Assembly (NCBI RefSeq): GCF_021864535.1
Contig: NZ_JAKJIC010000002.1
Location: 248,001-312,000, forward strand
Reading direction: 5' to 3'
DNA: 64,000 bases
Source of the DNA: Oryzibacter oryziterrae
GTDB lineage: Bacteria; Pseudomonadota; Alphaproteobacteria; Rhizobiales; Pleomorphomonadaceae
Shown here piece by piece: positions 10,087 through 19,258 of the stretch. A program made the translations under genes and the position numbers. Each line of letters starts with the position of its first letter. Within the stretch, counting starts at the first letter, position 1. A model generated the notes under the pieces. The model searched no databases and had not been told where the DNA came from. It was given only the letters and a program-made list of their open reading frames with translations.

Positions 10087-10328
10087 TTATCGCCCCACAT
10101 GGCGTCAGTGAACGACTTCATGTCGAAATCCGGATTGCCCGGGCCTATCTGGCCAGCTTTCTCACGCGCAGCGGACAACCTGTTCCACAAGCCGGTCGAG
10201 TTCTTGACGCGGTCGATCTCGTGTCGCAGCGCCTGTTTCACGGCAACTTCCAGGCTGTCGGCGTGGGTAAGTCGCTTCACTTCCTCTGCCAGCGCGAGCG
10301 CTTCGTCGTCTTGAAGATGGAGCTGCAT
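10083..10328 (-). CDS. vapB: VapB-type antitoxin
   Basis: About 81 residues starting MQLHLQDDEALALAEEVKRLT, resembling VapB/Rv0623-type antitoxins, whose N-terminal part binds the operator and whose C-terminal tail (here ending FTDAMWGDK) wraps the PIN toxin. ATG 10328 is chosen because GGAGGG lies just upstream; a start five codons earlier is possible. A long palindrome 36 bp upstream is a likely autoregulatory operator. Confidence 0.85.
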   Translation of the reverse strand: MQLHLQDDEALALAEEVKRLTHADSLEVAVKQALRHEIDRVKNSTGLWNRLSAAREKAGQIGPGNPDFDMKSFTDAMWGDK

Positions 10329-10363
10329 CGTCCAACCCTCCATGGCTAGACATTATCATGGCA

Positions 10364-10395
10364 ATGGCTGTGCGCGCCATGGTGCGCACAGCCAT
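10364..10395. promoter_or_regulatory. Palindrome upstream of vapBC (candidate operator)
   Basis: Perfect 12-bp arms ATGGCTGTGCGC and GCGCACAGCCAT separated by 8 bp, positioned 36-67 bp upstream of the vapB start. VapB or the VapBC complex commonly represses its own promoter through such repeats. It could alternatively contribute to ending transcripts from spuC. Confidence 0.55.
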
Positions 10396-10436
10396 GCGGA
10401 CGATACAAGATCAACTGCGCTTCACAGTCCTTTGCG

Positions 10437-11822
10437 TCACCCCATCAGGCCTTCCGCCTTGAGGTCGGCCAGCGTCATGTCCAGCGTCTTGGCGGCGGTG
10501 GCGACCAGGAGGTCGGCTTCCTCGTGGCTGAGCACCAGCGGCGGCGAGATGATCATGGTGTCGCCGACGGCGCGCATGACGAGGCCGTTCTTGAAGGAAT
10601 GGTCGCGGCACATCATGCCGACCTTGCCGTCGCCCTCGAAGCGGCGGTGCGACGGCTTGGCCGGAACCAGCTCCAGCGCGCCGACGAGACCGGTCATGCG
10701 CACTTCGCCGATCAGCGGATGGTCGGCGAGCTGCATCCAGCGCGCCTTGAGATAGGGGCCGATGTCGTCGCGCACCCGCTCGACCAGCTTCTCTTCCTTG
10801 ATGATCTTGAGATTGGCGAGCGCGGCTGCGGCACAGACCGGGTGGGCCGAATAGGTGAAGCCGTGGTTGAAGTCGCCGGTCTCCTCGATGACATGCGCCA
10901 CCTTGTCGGAGACGAGCACGCCGCCGATCGGCAGATAGCCCGAGGACAGGCCCTTGGCGATCGGCATCAGGTCAGGCTCGACGCCGAAATGCTGGCAGCC
11001 GAACCAGCTGCCGAGACGGCCGAAGCCGCAGATCACTTCGTCGGTGATGAGCAGGATTTCCCGCGACTTGCAGATGCGCGAGATCTCGGGCCAGTAGGTC
11101 TCCGGCGGGATGATCACGCCACCGGCGCCCTGGATCGGCTCGGCGATGAAGGCGGCGACCTTGTCCTCGCCGATCTCGTCGATGGCCTTCTCAAGTTCGC
11201 GCGCCGCCCACAGGCCGAAGTCGGCCGGGCTCATGTCGCCGCCCTCTCCGAACCAGTAGGGCTGGGCGATGTGGTGGACGCCGGGGATCGGCAATCCGCC
11301 CTGCTCGTGCATGGGCTTCATGCCGCCGAGCGAGGCGCCGGCGACGGTGGAGCCGTGATAGGCGTTCTTGCGGGCGATGATCACCTTCTTGTCGGGCTTG
11401 CCGAGCGTCGCCCAATAGGTGCGCGCCATGCGCAGGATGGTGTCGTTGGCTTCCGAGCCCGAACCGGTGAAGAACACGCGGTTGAAGCCCTCCGGCGACA
11501 CCTCGGCCAGCGCGGCGGCCAGCTCGACCGCCGGCGGATGCGTGGTCTTGAAGAAGGTGTTGTAATACTCGAGCTCGAGCATCTGCTTGTTCACGGCTTC
11601 GGCGATCTCGTGCCGGCCATGGCCGATGTTGCAGCACCACAGCCCGGCCATGCCGTCGAGGATCTTGTTGCCATCGCTGTCATAGATGAACGAGCCTTCA
11701 CCGCGCACGATCACGCGCGCGCCCTGCGCGTTCAGCGATCGGGTGTCGGAGAAGGGGTGGATGTGATGGGCCGCATCGAGCGCGCGATAGTGGGCGGTGG
11801 GGTACTTGTTGTGCAGGGTCAT
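10437..11822 (-). CDS. spuC: Aspartate aminotransferase family, putrescine:pyruvate aminotransferase type
   Basis: 461-residue class III PLP aminotransferase. Recognisable parts are GMAGLWCCNIGHGR, FTGSGSEANDTILRMAR, KNAYHGSTVAGASLGG, the PLP-contacting LLITDEVICGFGRLGSW and the lysine segment PIAKGLSSGYLPIGG. It matches the Pseudomonas SpuC type acting on putrescine (or other omega-amines) with pyruvate. ATG 11822 follows the family start MTLHNKYPT. It lies 94 bp downstream of the glutamine-synthetase-like gene, in the same direction. Confidence 0.82.
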   Translation of the reverse strand: MTLHNKYPTAHYRALDAAHHIHPFSDTRSLNAQGARVIVRGEGSFIYDSDGNKILDGMAGLWCCNIGHGRHEIAEAVNKQMLELEYYNTFFKTTHPPAVELAAALAEVSPEGFNRVFFTGSGSEANDTILRMARTYWATLGKPDKKVIIARKNAYHGSTVAGASLGGMKPMHEQGGLPIPGVHHIAQPYWFGEGGDMSPADFGLWAARELEKAIDEIGEDKVAAFIAEPIQGAGGVIIPPETYWPEISRICKSREILLITDEVICGFGRLGSWFGCQHFGVEPDLMPIAKGLSSGYLPIGGVLVSDKVAHVIEETGDFNHGFTYSAHPVCAAAALANLKIIKEEKLVERVRDDIGPYLKARWMQLADHPLIGEVRMTGLVGALELVPAKPSHRRFEGDGKVGMMCRDHSFKNGLVMRAVGDTMIISPPLVLSHEEADLLVATAAKTLDMTLADLKAEGLMG

Positions 11823-11916
11823 GGGGTCGCCTCGTGACAATAGAGGGGCGCTGCGCCGCAGATCGAAACGTTCCGCGGCGCTGTCGCCGATGGGCTCAAG
11901 TGGTATTGCGTGTCGT

Positions 11917-13320
11917 TCAGACCGCCAGAAGCAGGTGCTGCCGCTCCCAGCTGGAGATCACGTTCATGAAGGTCTCGTATTCCTGCTGCTTGATCGCGCG
12001 GTAGGTGGCCGTGAAGCGCGAACCGAACATGTCGGAGAGCTCCGGCGTGTCCTCGAACAGCGCAAGGGCTTCCAGCAGGCCGCGCGGCAGGCCGAAGGGC
12101 AGCGAGCGGGCCGAGCCGACGATCGGATCCTCGGCGGTCAGCTTTTCCTGGATGCCGAGCAGGCCGCAGCCCAGCGTCGCCGCCATGGCGAGATAGGGAT
12201 TGGCGTCCGAAGACGGCACGCGGTTCTCGACGCGACGCGCCTGCGGCCCGGAGTTGGGCACGCGGATGCCGACGGTGCGGTTGTCATAGCCCCAGTGCAC
12301 GTTGATCGGCGCCGCGGTGCCGCGTGTGAGGCGGCGGTAGCTGTTCACGTAGGGCGCCAGGATGCACATCACCGACGGCAGATACTTCTGCAGACCGGCG
12401 ATGAAGGAGAAGAACAGCTCCGTCGGGTTGCCCTCGTCGTCGGAGAAGATGTTCTTGCCCGTCTCGATGTCGACCACCGACTGGTGGATGTGCATGGCCG
12501 AGCCCGGCTCGCGGCTCATCGGCTTGGCCATGAAGGTGGCGTACATGTTGTGGCGCATGGCCGCTTCACGGATGGTGCGCTTGAACAGGAACACCTGGTC
12601 GGCCAGCGCCAGCGGGTCGCCGTGACGCAGGTTGATCTCCATCTGCGCCGCGCCTTCCTCGTGGATCAGCGTGTCGATCTCGAGACCCTGCTTCTCGGAG
12701 AAGTCGTAGATGTCGTCGAACAGGTCGTCGAACTCGTTGACGTGCTGGATCGAATAGGACTGGCGCGACGACTCGGCCCGGCCGGAGCGACCGATCGGCG
12801 GCTCCAGCGGATAGTCGGGGTCGATGTTCTGCTTGACCAGATAGAACTCGATCTCCGGTGCCACCACGGCCTTCCAGCCCTCGCGCTCATAGAGGCTGGC
12901 GATGCGGCGCAGCAGTTGGCGCGGCGCCAGCTCGAAGGCGCGACCGTCGCGGTGATAGGCGTCGTGGATGATCTGCGCCGTCGGCTCCGACGCCCAGGGC
13001 ACGGCGGCCAGCGTCGAGTAGTCCGGCTTCAGGATGACGTCGCCGTCATTGGGATCGTGCTGGAAGTTGTCGTCTTCTTCCGGATACTCGCCCGTGATCG
13101 TCGTGGTGAACACCGAGGTCGGCATCGCCATCACGGGGGAGGAGAAGAACTTGTCGGCGGGCATCAGCTTGCCGCGCGCCACGCCGGCAAGGTCGGACGT
13201 CATGCACTCGATATCTTCGATGCCGCGGGAATTCAGCCACTGGCGGGCCTCGGCCAGCGACTCAACCCCGCGCAAGGGGTTGCGGGTCGCATCGGTTGTC
13301 TCGGTCGTAACCAGGCTCAT
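11917..13320 (-). CDS. puuA: Glutamine-synthetase-family enzyme, gamma-glutamylputrescine synthetase type
   Basis: 467 residues. The glutamine-synthetase catalytic fold is shown by VVAPEIEFYLV, EEGAAQMEINLRHGD, the histidine segment GSAMHIHQSV and the arginine/NRTVGIRVPN and SSDANPYLAMAA parts. Long N-terminal beta-grasp (SRGIEDIECMTSDLAGVARGKL). The family branch that joins glutamate to polyamines is indicated by the neighbours puuB, spuC and the pot importer; strict glutamine synthetase is unlikely. A GntR operator lies about 100 bp upstream. The start at 13320 is the family start MSLVTTE. Confidence 0.82.
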   Translation of the reverse strand: MSLVTTETTDATRNPLRGVESLAEARQWLNSRGIEDIECMTSDLAGVARGKLMPADKFFSSPVMAMPTSVFTTTITGEYPEEDDNFQHDPNDGDVILKPDYSTLAAVPWASEPTAQIIHDAYHRDGRAFELAPRQLLRRIASLYEREGWKAVVAPEIEFYLVKQNIDPDYPLEPPIGRSGRAESSRQSYSIQHVNEFDDLFDDIYDFSEKQGLEIDTLIHEEGAAQMEINLRHGDPLALADQVFLFKRTIREAAMRHNMYATFMAKPMSREPGSAMHIHQSVVDIETGKNIFSDDEGNPTELFFSFIAGLQKYLPSVMCILAPYVNSYRRLTRGTAAPINVHWGYDNRTVGIRVPNSGPQARRVENRVPSSDANPYLAMAATLGCGLLGIQEKLTAEDPIVGSARSLPFGLPRGLLEALALFEDTPELSDMFGSRFTATYRAIKQQEYETFMNVISSWERQHLLLAV

Positions 13321-13420
13321 GATAAAAATCTCTCGTGTTGTCTTCGCCGCGCGGGTGGACGTTTTGAACCGCACTCGGGGCGGCAACGCGACGGCGTCAA
13401 TCAGATGGTGTCGATGTCGT

Positions 13421-13436
13421 ATTTGTGATCACAAAT
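13421..13436. promoter_or_regulatory. GntR-type operator in front of puuA
   Basis: Perfect palindrome ATTTGTGATCACAAAT between puuA and the 3' end of the GntR gene, about 100 bp upstream of puuA. The 12-bp core TTGTGATCACAA recurs at 14251-14266 in front of the regulator gene, which identifies the pair as probable binding sites of that regulator. Confidence 0.75.
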
Positions 13437-13446
13437 TTGCATTTTG

Positions 13447-14205
13447 TCAAATCGTGACCTTGGGAGCGGCGATCTTGCGGCGGCGTCGAGGCGGCGGGTG
13501 CTGCACCTCGGCATCGCGAACGGCATCGCCGATCAACTCCATGCCCTCGGAAATATCGAGCCGAATCGCCTCGGCAAAGGCGGCGGCATCGCCGCGCGCG
13601 GCCGCTTCCAGAGCCTGCTTGTGATGGTCGACAAGGCCCGTGGTGCCGACGCGGCCATAGACCATGCGCATGAACGGGCCGAACCGCAGCCAGACGCTTT
13701 CGATGAGCGGCAGGAACACGTCGGACAGCGAGCGCTCGTAGATGGCAAAATGGAAGGCGTGGTTGAGCACCATGTAGCGCTCGACATTGCCGTCGGACAG
13801 GCTGACGTCGATCTCGTCGTCGATGCGTTTGAGCTGCCGGAGGCACTCCCGATCGATGTTGGGCAGCGCCAGGGCCGCCGCCCGCGGCTCCAGCAGGGCG
13901 CGCGCGTCGAGGATTTCCGTGATCCGCTTCTGGTCGAGGCGCGGAACGGTGATGCGCCCGCTGGCGGATATGTCGATGGCCCGCTCGGCCGCAAGGCCGC
14001 GGATCGCTTCGCGCACCGGCATCGGGCTGACGCCGAGCTGGTCGGCAAGGCCGCGCAGCGTCATCGGCAAACCCGGCTGGATGCGTCCGATGATCAGGGC
14101 TTCGCGCAAGGCCGAGGTGACCCGGTCGCGCGCATTGCTGCGCACCGAAAGGTCCTGCGGACTGGCCTGAGGGCCGGAAAGGGTCGATAGGGTCTGTTCG
14201 CTCAT
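13447..14205 (-). CDS. GntR-family (FadR/FCD) transcriptional regulator of putrescine genes
   Basis: 252 residues. Winged helix at about 28-95 (LREALIIGRIQPGLPMTLRG, LGVSPMPVREAIRGLAAE), then an all-helical FCD effector domain with the metal-binding pattern (LDARALLEPRAA, NHAFHFAIY, DHHKQALEAA). It lies between puuA and the divergent potF, with matching palindromes on both sides of it. It is inferred to repress the putrescine uptake and catabolic genes until a polyamine or derivative binds. A basic tail (PPPRRRRKIAAPK) is unusual. Confidence 0.87.
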   Translation of the reverse strand: MSEQTLSTLSGPQASPQDLSVRSNARDRVTSALREALIIGRIQPGLPMTLRGLADQLGVSPMPVREAIRGLAAERAIDISASGRITVPRLDQKRITEILDARALLEPRAAALALPNIDRECLRQLKRIDDEIDVSLSDGNVERYMVLNHAFHFAIYERSLSDVFLPLIESVWLRFGPFMRMVYGRVGTTGLVDHHKQALEAAARGDAAAFAEAIRLDISEGMELIGDAVRDAEVQHPPPRRRRKIAAPKVTI

Positions 14206-14590
14206 CGCTCAGCTCGTTGTGCCTGCAATCAGCTCTTGCAGGCGCTCTCTATTTGTGATCACAATTACGTACGGACGCAATAGGGAAAGTCATTAGGCGG
14301 CAAGGTTGGTTCGAACAATCGGCACCGTCCGACGACGAAACGGACAGCGTAAAAGTCGACGACTGACGCTTTTCGGTACAAGCCAAAAAATAGGCACAAG
14401 CCTGTTGTGGTCCATGTCCGCCTATGCATAAACTGCAGTGGGCGGAGGCGGCTCGGGATCGTTTGGGTGGCAGGCCCGGACGCGGGGCGCAGCCTTCAAC
14501 AGGGGGCGGAAGATCTTGAACCGCAAGGCTGATCTGCCGTCGAAGGTCAAGGTTTCATACGTGGCAGGCAGGCAAGAGGGAACAACGAAA
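14206..14590. promoter_or_regulatory. Divergent promoter region of the GntR regulator and potF with operator
   Basis: 385 bp without a gene. It contains the second GntR operator, ATTTGTGATCACAATT at 14251-14266, 46 bp upstream of the regulator start and about 325 bp upstream of potF. A longer potF frame starting at 14438 is rejected because the signal peptide begins at 14591. Confidence 0.65.
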
Positions 14591-15691
14591 ATGTCCAAAC
14601 TTGGATTGCGCGCGCTCGGCGCGGCAGCGGGCCTGACGGTGGCGCTGATCTCGGGCGCTCAGGCCGAGGACAAGGTGGTCAACGTCTTCAACTGGTCCGA
14701 CTATATCGACCAGTCGGTGCTCGACGACTTCACCAAGGAAACCGGCATCAAGGTCGTCTACGACGTCTTCGATTCCAACGACATTCTCGAAACCAAGCTG
14801 CTGGCCGGTGGCACCGGCTATGACGTGGTGGTGCCGAGCGCCGAGTTCCTCGCCCGCCAGATCCAGGCCGGCGTGTTCCAGAAGCTCGACAAGTCGAAGC
14901 TGCCCAACCTCGTCAACGTCTGGCCGGACGTGGCCGAGCGCCTGGCGGTTTACGACCCGGGCAACGAATATGCCGTCAACTACATGTGGGGCACCACCGG
15001 CATCGGCTACAACCCCGACAAGATCAAGGCGATCGATCCCAATGCGCCGGTCGACAGCTGGAAGATCCTGTTCGATCCGGAAACCGTCGCCAAGTTCAAG
15101 TCCTGCGGCATCTATGTGCTAGATGCGCCGGAAGAGCTGATCCCTGCGGCCCTCAACTATCTGGGCAAGGATCCCAACTCCAAGGACTCGGCCGACATCG
15201 AAGCGGCGGGCGAACTGCTCAAGTCCATCGCCCCGAACATCCAGAAGTTCAACTCGTCGGAATACATCAACGCACTGGCCAACGGCGACATCTGCCTGGC
15301 CGTCGGTTATTCGGGTGACGTGCTGCAGGCGCGCAACCGCGCTGCCGAAGCCAAGAACGGCGTGACCGTGGCCTATTCCGTGCCGAAGGAAGGCGCCAAG
15401 CTGTTCTTCGACAACATGGCCATTCCCGCCGACGCACCGCATCCGGAAGAAGCGCTCGCCTTCATCAACTTCATCCTGAAGCCGGAAGAGATCGCCAAGT
15501 CGTCCAACTACGTGAGCTATGCCAACGGCAACCTCGCCTCGCAGAAGTTCATCGATCCGGCGATCCTGAACGACAAGGCGATCTTCCCCGACGCCGAGAC
15601 CATGAAGCACCTCTACGGCATCTCGCCCTATGATCCGAAGTCGCAGCGCGTGCTGACCCGCGTGTGGACCTCGGTCAAGACCGGCATGTAA
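14591..15691 (+). CDS. potF: Periplasmic putrescine-binding protein
   Basis: 366 residues with a signal peptide (MSKLGLRALGAAAGLTVAL, cleavage likely after AQA), then VVNVFNWSDYIDQSVLDDF, the standard start of PotD/PotF mature proteins. Internal YDVVVPSAEFLARQIQAG and WGTTGIGYNPDKI also match. It captures putrescine (or related diamine) for the PotGHI importer. A strong hairpin follows and separates it from potG, which fits the higher demand for binding protein. Confidence 0.92.
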   Translation: MSKLGLRALGAAAGLTVALISGAQAEDKVVNVFNWSDYIDQSVLDDFTKETGIKVVYDVFDSNDILETKLLAGGTGYDVVVPSAEFLARQIQAGVFQKLDKSKLPNLVNVWPDVAERLAVYDPGNEYAVNYMWGTTGIGYNPDKIKAIDPNAPVDSWKILFDPETVAKFKSCGIYVLDAPEELIPAALNYLGKDPNSKDSADIEAAGELLKSIAPNIQKFNSSEYINALANGDICLAVGYSGDVLQARNRAAEAKNGVTVAYSVPKEGAKLFFDNMAIPADAPHPEEALAFINFILKPEEIAKSSNYVSYANGNLASQKFIDPAILNDKAIFPDAETMKHLYGISPYDPKSQRVLTRVWTSVKTGM

Positions 15692-15700
15692 GCCCTGAGA

Positions 15701-15730
15701 GACGCCCGGTCGGAAGAGACCGGGCGTCTT
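15701..15730 (+). terminator. Hairpin between potF and potG
   Basis: Perfect 11-bp arms GACGCCCGGTC / GACCGGGCGTC around a 6-nt loop, followed by a short T-rich tail. It starts 9 bp after the potF stop. Likely a partial terminator or an mRNA-stabilising stem that raises potF expression relative to potGHI. Confidence 0.7.
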
Positions 15731-15891
15731 GCCTTCGAACCGGCCACGATGCGCCTGACAGGACTTTGCCCTGACCGCGCACCGAGGAGCCATCTTTCGC
15801 GGGCCCTGTGACGCCGGACCGGAGAGCCTTGCTTGGGCCCTCGACCGCGGACCAGACCCGGCACTTCAGATTTCATCAATTGAGGTAGGCG

Positions 15892-17046
15892 ATGAATAAA
15901 GCGGTGGGCCCGATCAAGCGCAAGTTTGCTCCCTGGGATGATCCGGCGGGGGTTCCCTTCATCCGCTTCGAGAATGTCACCAAGCGTTTTGGTGACTTCG
16001 TCGCCGTCGACAACCTGACGCTGGACATCTACGAGCGCGAGTTCTTCTCGCTGCTCGGGCCGTCGGGCTGCGGCAAGACCACGCTGATGCGCATGCTCGC
16101 GGGTTTCGAAAACCCGACCGAGGGGCGCATCCTCCTGGACGGCAAGGACCTTGCGGGCATTCCGCCCTACAAGCGCCCCGTCAACATGATGTTCCAGTCC
16201 TACGCCCTGTTCCCGCACATGACGGTGGAGGCCAACATCGCCTTCGGCCTCAAGCAGGACGGCATGGAGAGCGACCAGATCAACACGCGCGTCGCGGAGA
16301 TGCTGCGCCTGGTCAAGCTCGAGAAATTCGCCAAGCGCAAGCCGCACCAGCTTTCCGGCGGTCAGCGCCAGCGCGTGGCGCTCGCCCGTTCCGTGGCCAA
16401 GCGGCCCAAGGTGCTGCTCCTCGACGAACCGCTCGGCGCCCTCGACAAGAAGCTGCGCGAGGAAACCCAGTTCGAGCTGATGGACCTGCAGATCGAGCTC
16501 GGCATGACCTTCCTGATCGTGACGCACGACCAGGAAGAGGCCATGACCGTGTCCGACCGCATCGCCGTCATGAACCACGGCGTCATCGCCCAGATCGGCA
16601 CGCCGGCCGAGATCTACGAGCTGCCGGCCACGCGCTACGTGGCCGACTTCATCGGTGACATCAACCTGATCGAGGGCAAGGTGTCCGCCGTCAGCGGCAC
16701 CCAGCTGTCGCTGACCTCCGAGGGCATCGGCGGCGTCATCGATGCCGAAGCCGCCGAGGGTGGTGACGCGACCGTCGGCCTGGACGCCTGCTTTGCCATC
16801 CGTCCGGAGAAGGTGCGCATCTCCCGCGAGGCCCCGCCGGCCGGCAGCCACAATGTGCTGGAAGGCGAGGTCTGGGACATCGGCTATCTCGGCGATATCT
16901 CCGTCTACCGCGTCAAGCTCGCCAACGGCACCATCGTCAAGGCGACCGTGGCCAACATGACGCGCATCGTCGAACGCCCGATCACCTGGGAAGACAAGGT
17001 CTATCTGACCTGGCCGCGCGACGCCGGCATCATCCTGACCAAGTGA
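15892..17046 (+). CDS. potG: Putrescine ABC transporter ATP-binding protein
   Basis: 384 residues. Walker A GPSGCGKTTLMRML, Q-loop YALFPHMTVEANIAFG, signature LSGGQRQRVALARSVA, Walker B VLLLDEPLGALD and the switch histidine in VTHDQEEAMT are all intact. The C-terminal TOBE domain (CFAIRPEKVRIS) is characteristic of PotA/PotG. It energises uptake through PotH and PotI. Confidence 0.95.
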   Translation: MNKAVGPIKRKFAPWDDPAGVPFIRFENVTKRFGDFVAVDNLTLDIYEREFFSLLGPSGCGKTTLMRMLAGFENPTEGRILLDGKDLAGIPPYKRPVNMMFQSYALFPHMTVEANIAFGLKQDGMESDQINTRVAEMLRLVKLEKFAKRKPHQLSGGQRQRVALARSVAKRPKVLLLDEPLGALDKKLREETQFELMDLQIELGMTFLIVTHDQEEAMTVSDRIAVMNHGVIAQIGTPAEIYELPATRYVADFIGDINLIEGKVSAVSGTQLSLTSEGIGGVIDAEAAEGGDATVGLDACFAIRPEKVRISREAPPAGSHNVLEGEVWDIGYLGDISVYRVKLANGTIVKATVANMTRIVERPITWEDKVYLTWPRDAGIILTK

Positions 17047-17058
17047 GGAGGACGCCCG

Positions 17059-17964
17059 ATGGCAGACACCAAGGATCCCACCGGCTCCTCCAAGGCGAAA
17101 TGGCTCGTGGTAGCCGTTCCCTATCTGTGGAGCGCGATCTTCTTCCTGGCGCCCTTCTTCATCATCGTGAAGATCTCGCTGTCGCAGACGGCGATCGCCA
17201 TGCCGCCCTACATGCCGCAGTTCAAGGACCTGGCGACGGCCTGGGACGCGGTCAGGCAATTCTCCCTCGACAACTACGTTTTCCTGACCGAGGACCCGCT
17301 CTATATCGCCGCCTATCTCTCCAGCCTCCGGATCGCCCTGATCTCGACGCTGCTGTTGCTGGCGGTCGGCTATCCGATCGCCTATGGCATGGCGCGCGCG
17401 CCCAAGGGGGTGCGCAACGTGCTGGTGATGCTGGTGATACTGCCCTTCTGGACCTCCTTCCTGATCCGCGTCTACGCCTGGATCGGCATCCTGAAGCCGG
17501 AAGGCCTGCTCACCATGCTGCTGCAGGCCCTGCATATCTTCGGGCCGGACCAGCAGCTGAAGATCTTCAACACCGAGACGGCGGTGTTCATCGGCATCGT
17601 CTACTCCTATCTGCCCTTCATGGTGCTGCCGCTCTATGCGGCGCTCGAGAAGATGGACCACACGCTGCTGGAAGCGGCCGCCGACCTCGGCTGTCCGCCG
17701 CTGCAGGCCTTCTGGAAGATCACCTTCCCGCTGTCGCTGCCCGGCGTGGTGGCCGGTTGCTTCCTCTGCTTCATCCCCATCGTGGGCGAGTTCGTGATCC
17801 CCGACCTGCTCGGCGGTTCCGGCACGCTGATGATCGGCAAGACGCTGTGGGCGGAGTTCTTCAACAACCGCGACTGGCCGGTCTCCTCGGCCGTGGCGGT
17901 GGTGCTCCTCATCATCCTGGTGGTCCCGATCGTGATCTTCCAGAATCAGCAGAAGAAGTTGTGA
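17059..17964 (+). CDS. potH: Putrescine ABC transporter permease
   Basis: 301 residues with about six membrane helices and the inner-membrane permease EAA loop EAAADLGCPPLQAFWKITFP. It starts 12 bp after potG. The extra N-terminal loop (MPQFKDLATAWDAVRQFSLDN) between the first two helices is usual for PotB/PotH. Confidence 0.93.
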   Translation: MADTKDPTGSSKAKWLVVAVPYLWSAIFFLAPFFIIVKISLSQTAIAMPPYMPQFKDLATAWDAVRQFSLDNYVFLTEDPLYIAAYLSSLRIALISTLLLLAVGYPIAYGMARAPKGVRNVLVMLVILPFWTSFLIRVYAWIGILKPEGLLTMLLQALHIFGPDQQLKIFNTETAVFIGIVYSYLPFMVLPLYAALEKMDHTLLEAAADLGCPPLQAFWKITFPLSLPGVVAGCFLCFIPIVGEFVIPDLLGGSGTLMIGKTLWAEFFNNRDWPVSSAVAVVLLIILVVPIVIFQNQQKKL

Positions 17965-17971
17965 GGCGCCG

Positions 17972-18793
17972 ATGAACAAGAATCTGACCTGGTTCAACGT
18001 CACCGCACTGGTTCTGGGATTTGCCTTCCTCTACATCCCGATCCTGATCCTGGTGATCTATTCCTTCAACGAATCCAAGCTCGTCACCGTCTGGGGCGGC
18101 TTCTCGACGAAATGGTATGCGTCGCTCGCCAACAACCAGTCGATCCTGGATGCCGCCTGGGTGACCATCCGCGTCGGCCTGTTGTCGGCGTCGCTGGCCA
18201 CCGTGCTCGGCACCATGGCAGCCCTGACGCTCGACCGCTTCAAGAAGTTCCACGGTCGCGCGCTGTTCTCGGGCATGGTCTACGCCCCGCTGGTCATGCC
18301 CGAGGTGATCACCGGCCTGTCGCTGCTGCTGCTCTTCGTCGCCATCGGCTTCGACCGTGGCTTCTGGACCGTGACCATCGCCCACACGACGCTGACCATG
18401 TGCTTCGTGGCCGTGGTCGTGCAGTCGCGCCTCGTCACCTTCGATCGCAGCCTGGAAGAGGCCGCGCTCGATCTCGGCTGCCCGCCGTTCAAGACCTTCT
18501 TCATCATCACCCTGCCGCTGATCTTGCCGGGTGTCGTCGCCGGCTGGATGCTGGCCTTCACCCTGTCGCTGGACGACCTGGTGATCGCCAGCTTCTCGAC
18601 CGGTCCCGGCGCCACCACGCTGCCGATCAAGATCTACTCCATGGTGCGCCTCGGCGTGACGCCGGAGATCAACGCGGTCAGCTCCATCCTGATCGGCGTG
18701 ATCGCCTTGGGCGTGGTTGCCGCCTCGATCGTGACGAACCGGGCGGAAAAGGAACGCGAACGCGCCGAGCGCGCCGCCTTCGCGCAAGGCTGA
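17972..18793 (+). CDS. potI: Putrescine ABC transporter permease
   Basis: 273 residues, about six membrane helices, EAA loop EAALDLGCPPFKTFFIITLP. It forms the channel with PotH. It lies 7 bp after potH and ends the operon; a terminator hairpin follows 33 bp later. Confidence 0.93.
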   Translation: MNKNLTWFNVTALVLGFAFLYIPILILVIYSFNESKLVTVWGGFSTKWYASLANNQSILDAAWVTIRVGLLSASLATVLGTMAALTLDRFKKFHGRALFSGMVYAPLVMPEVITGLSLLLLFVAIGFDRGFWTVTIAHTTLTMCFVAVVVQSRLVTFDRSLEEAALDLGCPPFKTFFIITLPLILPGVVAGWMLAFTLSLDDLVIASFSTGPGATTLPIKIYSMVRLGVTPEINAVSSILIGVIALGVVAASIVTNRAEKERERAERAAFAQG

Positions 18794-18825
18794 GCGAGAG
18801 CGGGTTCAAGGTACAAGATGACCGG

Positions 18826-18858
18826 AGGGCAGGGCGCCAAGCTCTGCCCTTTGCTTTT
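18826..18858 (+). terminator. Rho-independent terminator of potFGHI
   Basis: Stem AGGGCAG / CTGCCCT followed by TTGCTTTT, just after potI. Confidence 0.75.
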
Positions 18859-18891
18859 GGGACTGACGGAAATCCTGTGCGGTAGCGCTGT

Positions 18892-19134
18892 TCACGCCTT
18901 GGGCGGGCGGAACATGTAGGCGACCAGCCAGATCGGCACCAGCACCATGGAGCCGAGCATCATGTTCGGCAGCGCCCAGGCAAAGCCGCGCTGGAGCAGG
19001 GCCAGGGCGCTCTCCGGCGTCAATCCGAGCATGGCGAGGAGATCGTTGGGGCCAACGCGAAAGAAGCTCAGCACCACGCCGGTCAACAGCGAGGCGATGG
19101 CAAATCGCACAAGTCCCCAAAGAATATCGTACAC
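18892..19134 (-). CDS. Small integral membrane protein, DUF6460-like
   Basis: 80 residues with two hydrophobic segments (LVRFAIASLLTGVVLSFF and MMLGSMVLVPIWLVAYMF) and the short cytoplasmic end RPPKA. The repeat of a glycine-rich helix resembles the DUF6460 family of small rhizobial membrane proteins, as far as memory allows. Function unknown. It is convergent to potI, with the pot terminator between them. Confidence 0.65.
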   Translation of the reverse strand: MYDILWGLVRFAIASLLTGVVLSFFRVGPNDLLAMLGLTPESALALLQRGFAWALPNMMLGSMVLVPIWLVAYMFRPPKA

Positions 19135-19258
19135 GCTCGGCCCCAGCTGGTCCCAAGCCCCAGGAACCCGGCGTCAGGCAGAGGATATAGGCTCGTCAGG
19201 CCATCAAACGGCTGCGGATGCGCGGGCGGGCAAGGTTACAGACCGCCATTGAAGCGCA

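Noticed and set aside
14438-14590. Longer start for the putrescine-binding protein
   Set aside because: The extra 51 residues precede a well-formed signal peptide and have no ribosome site.
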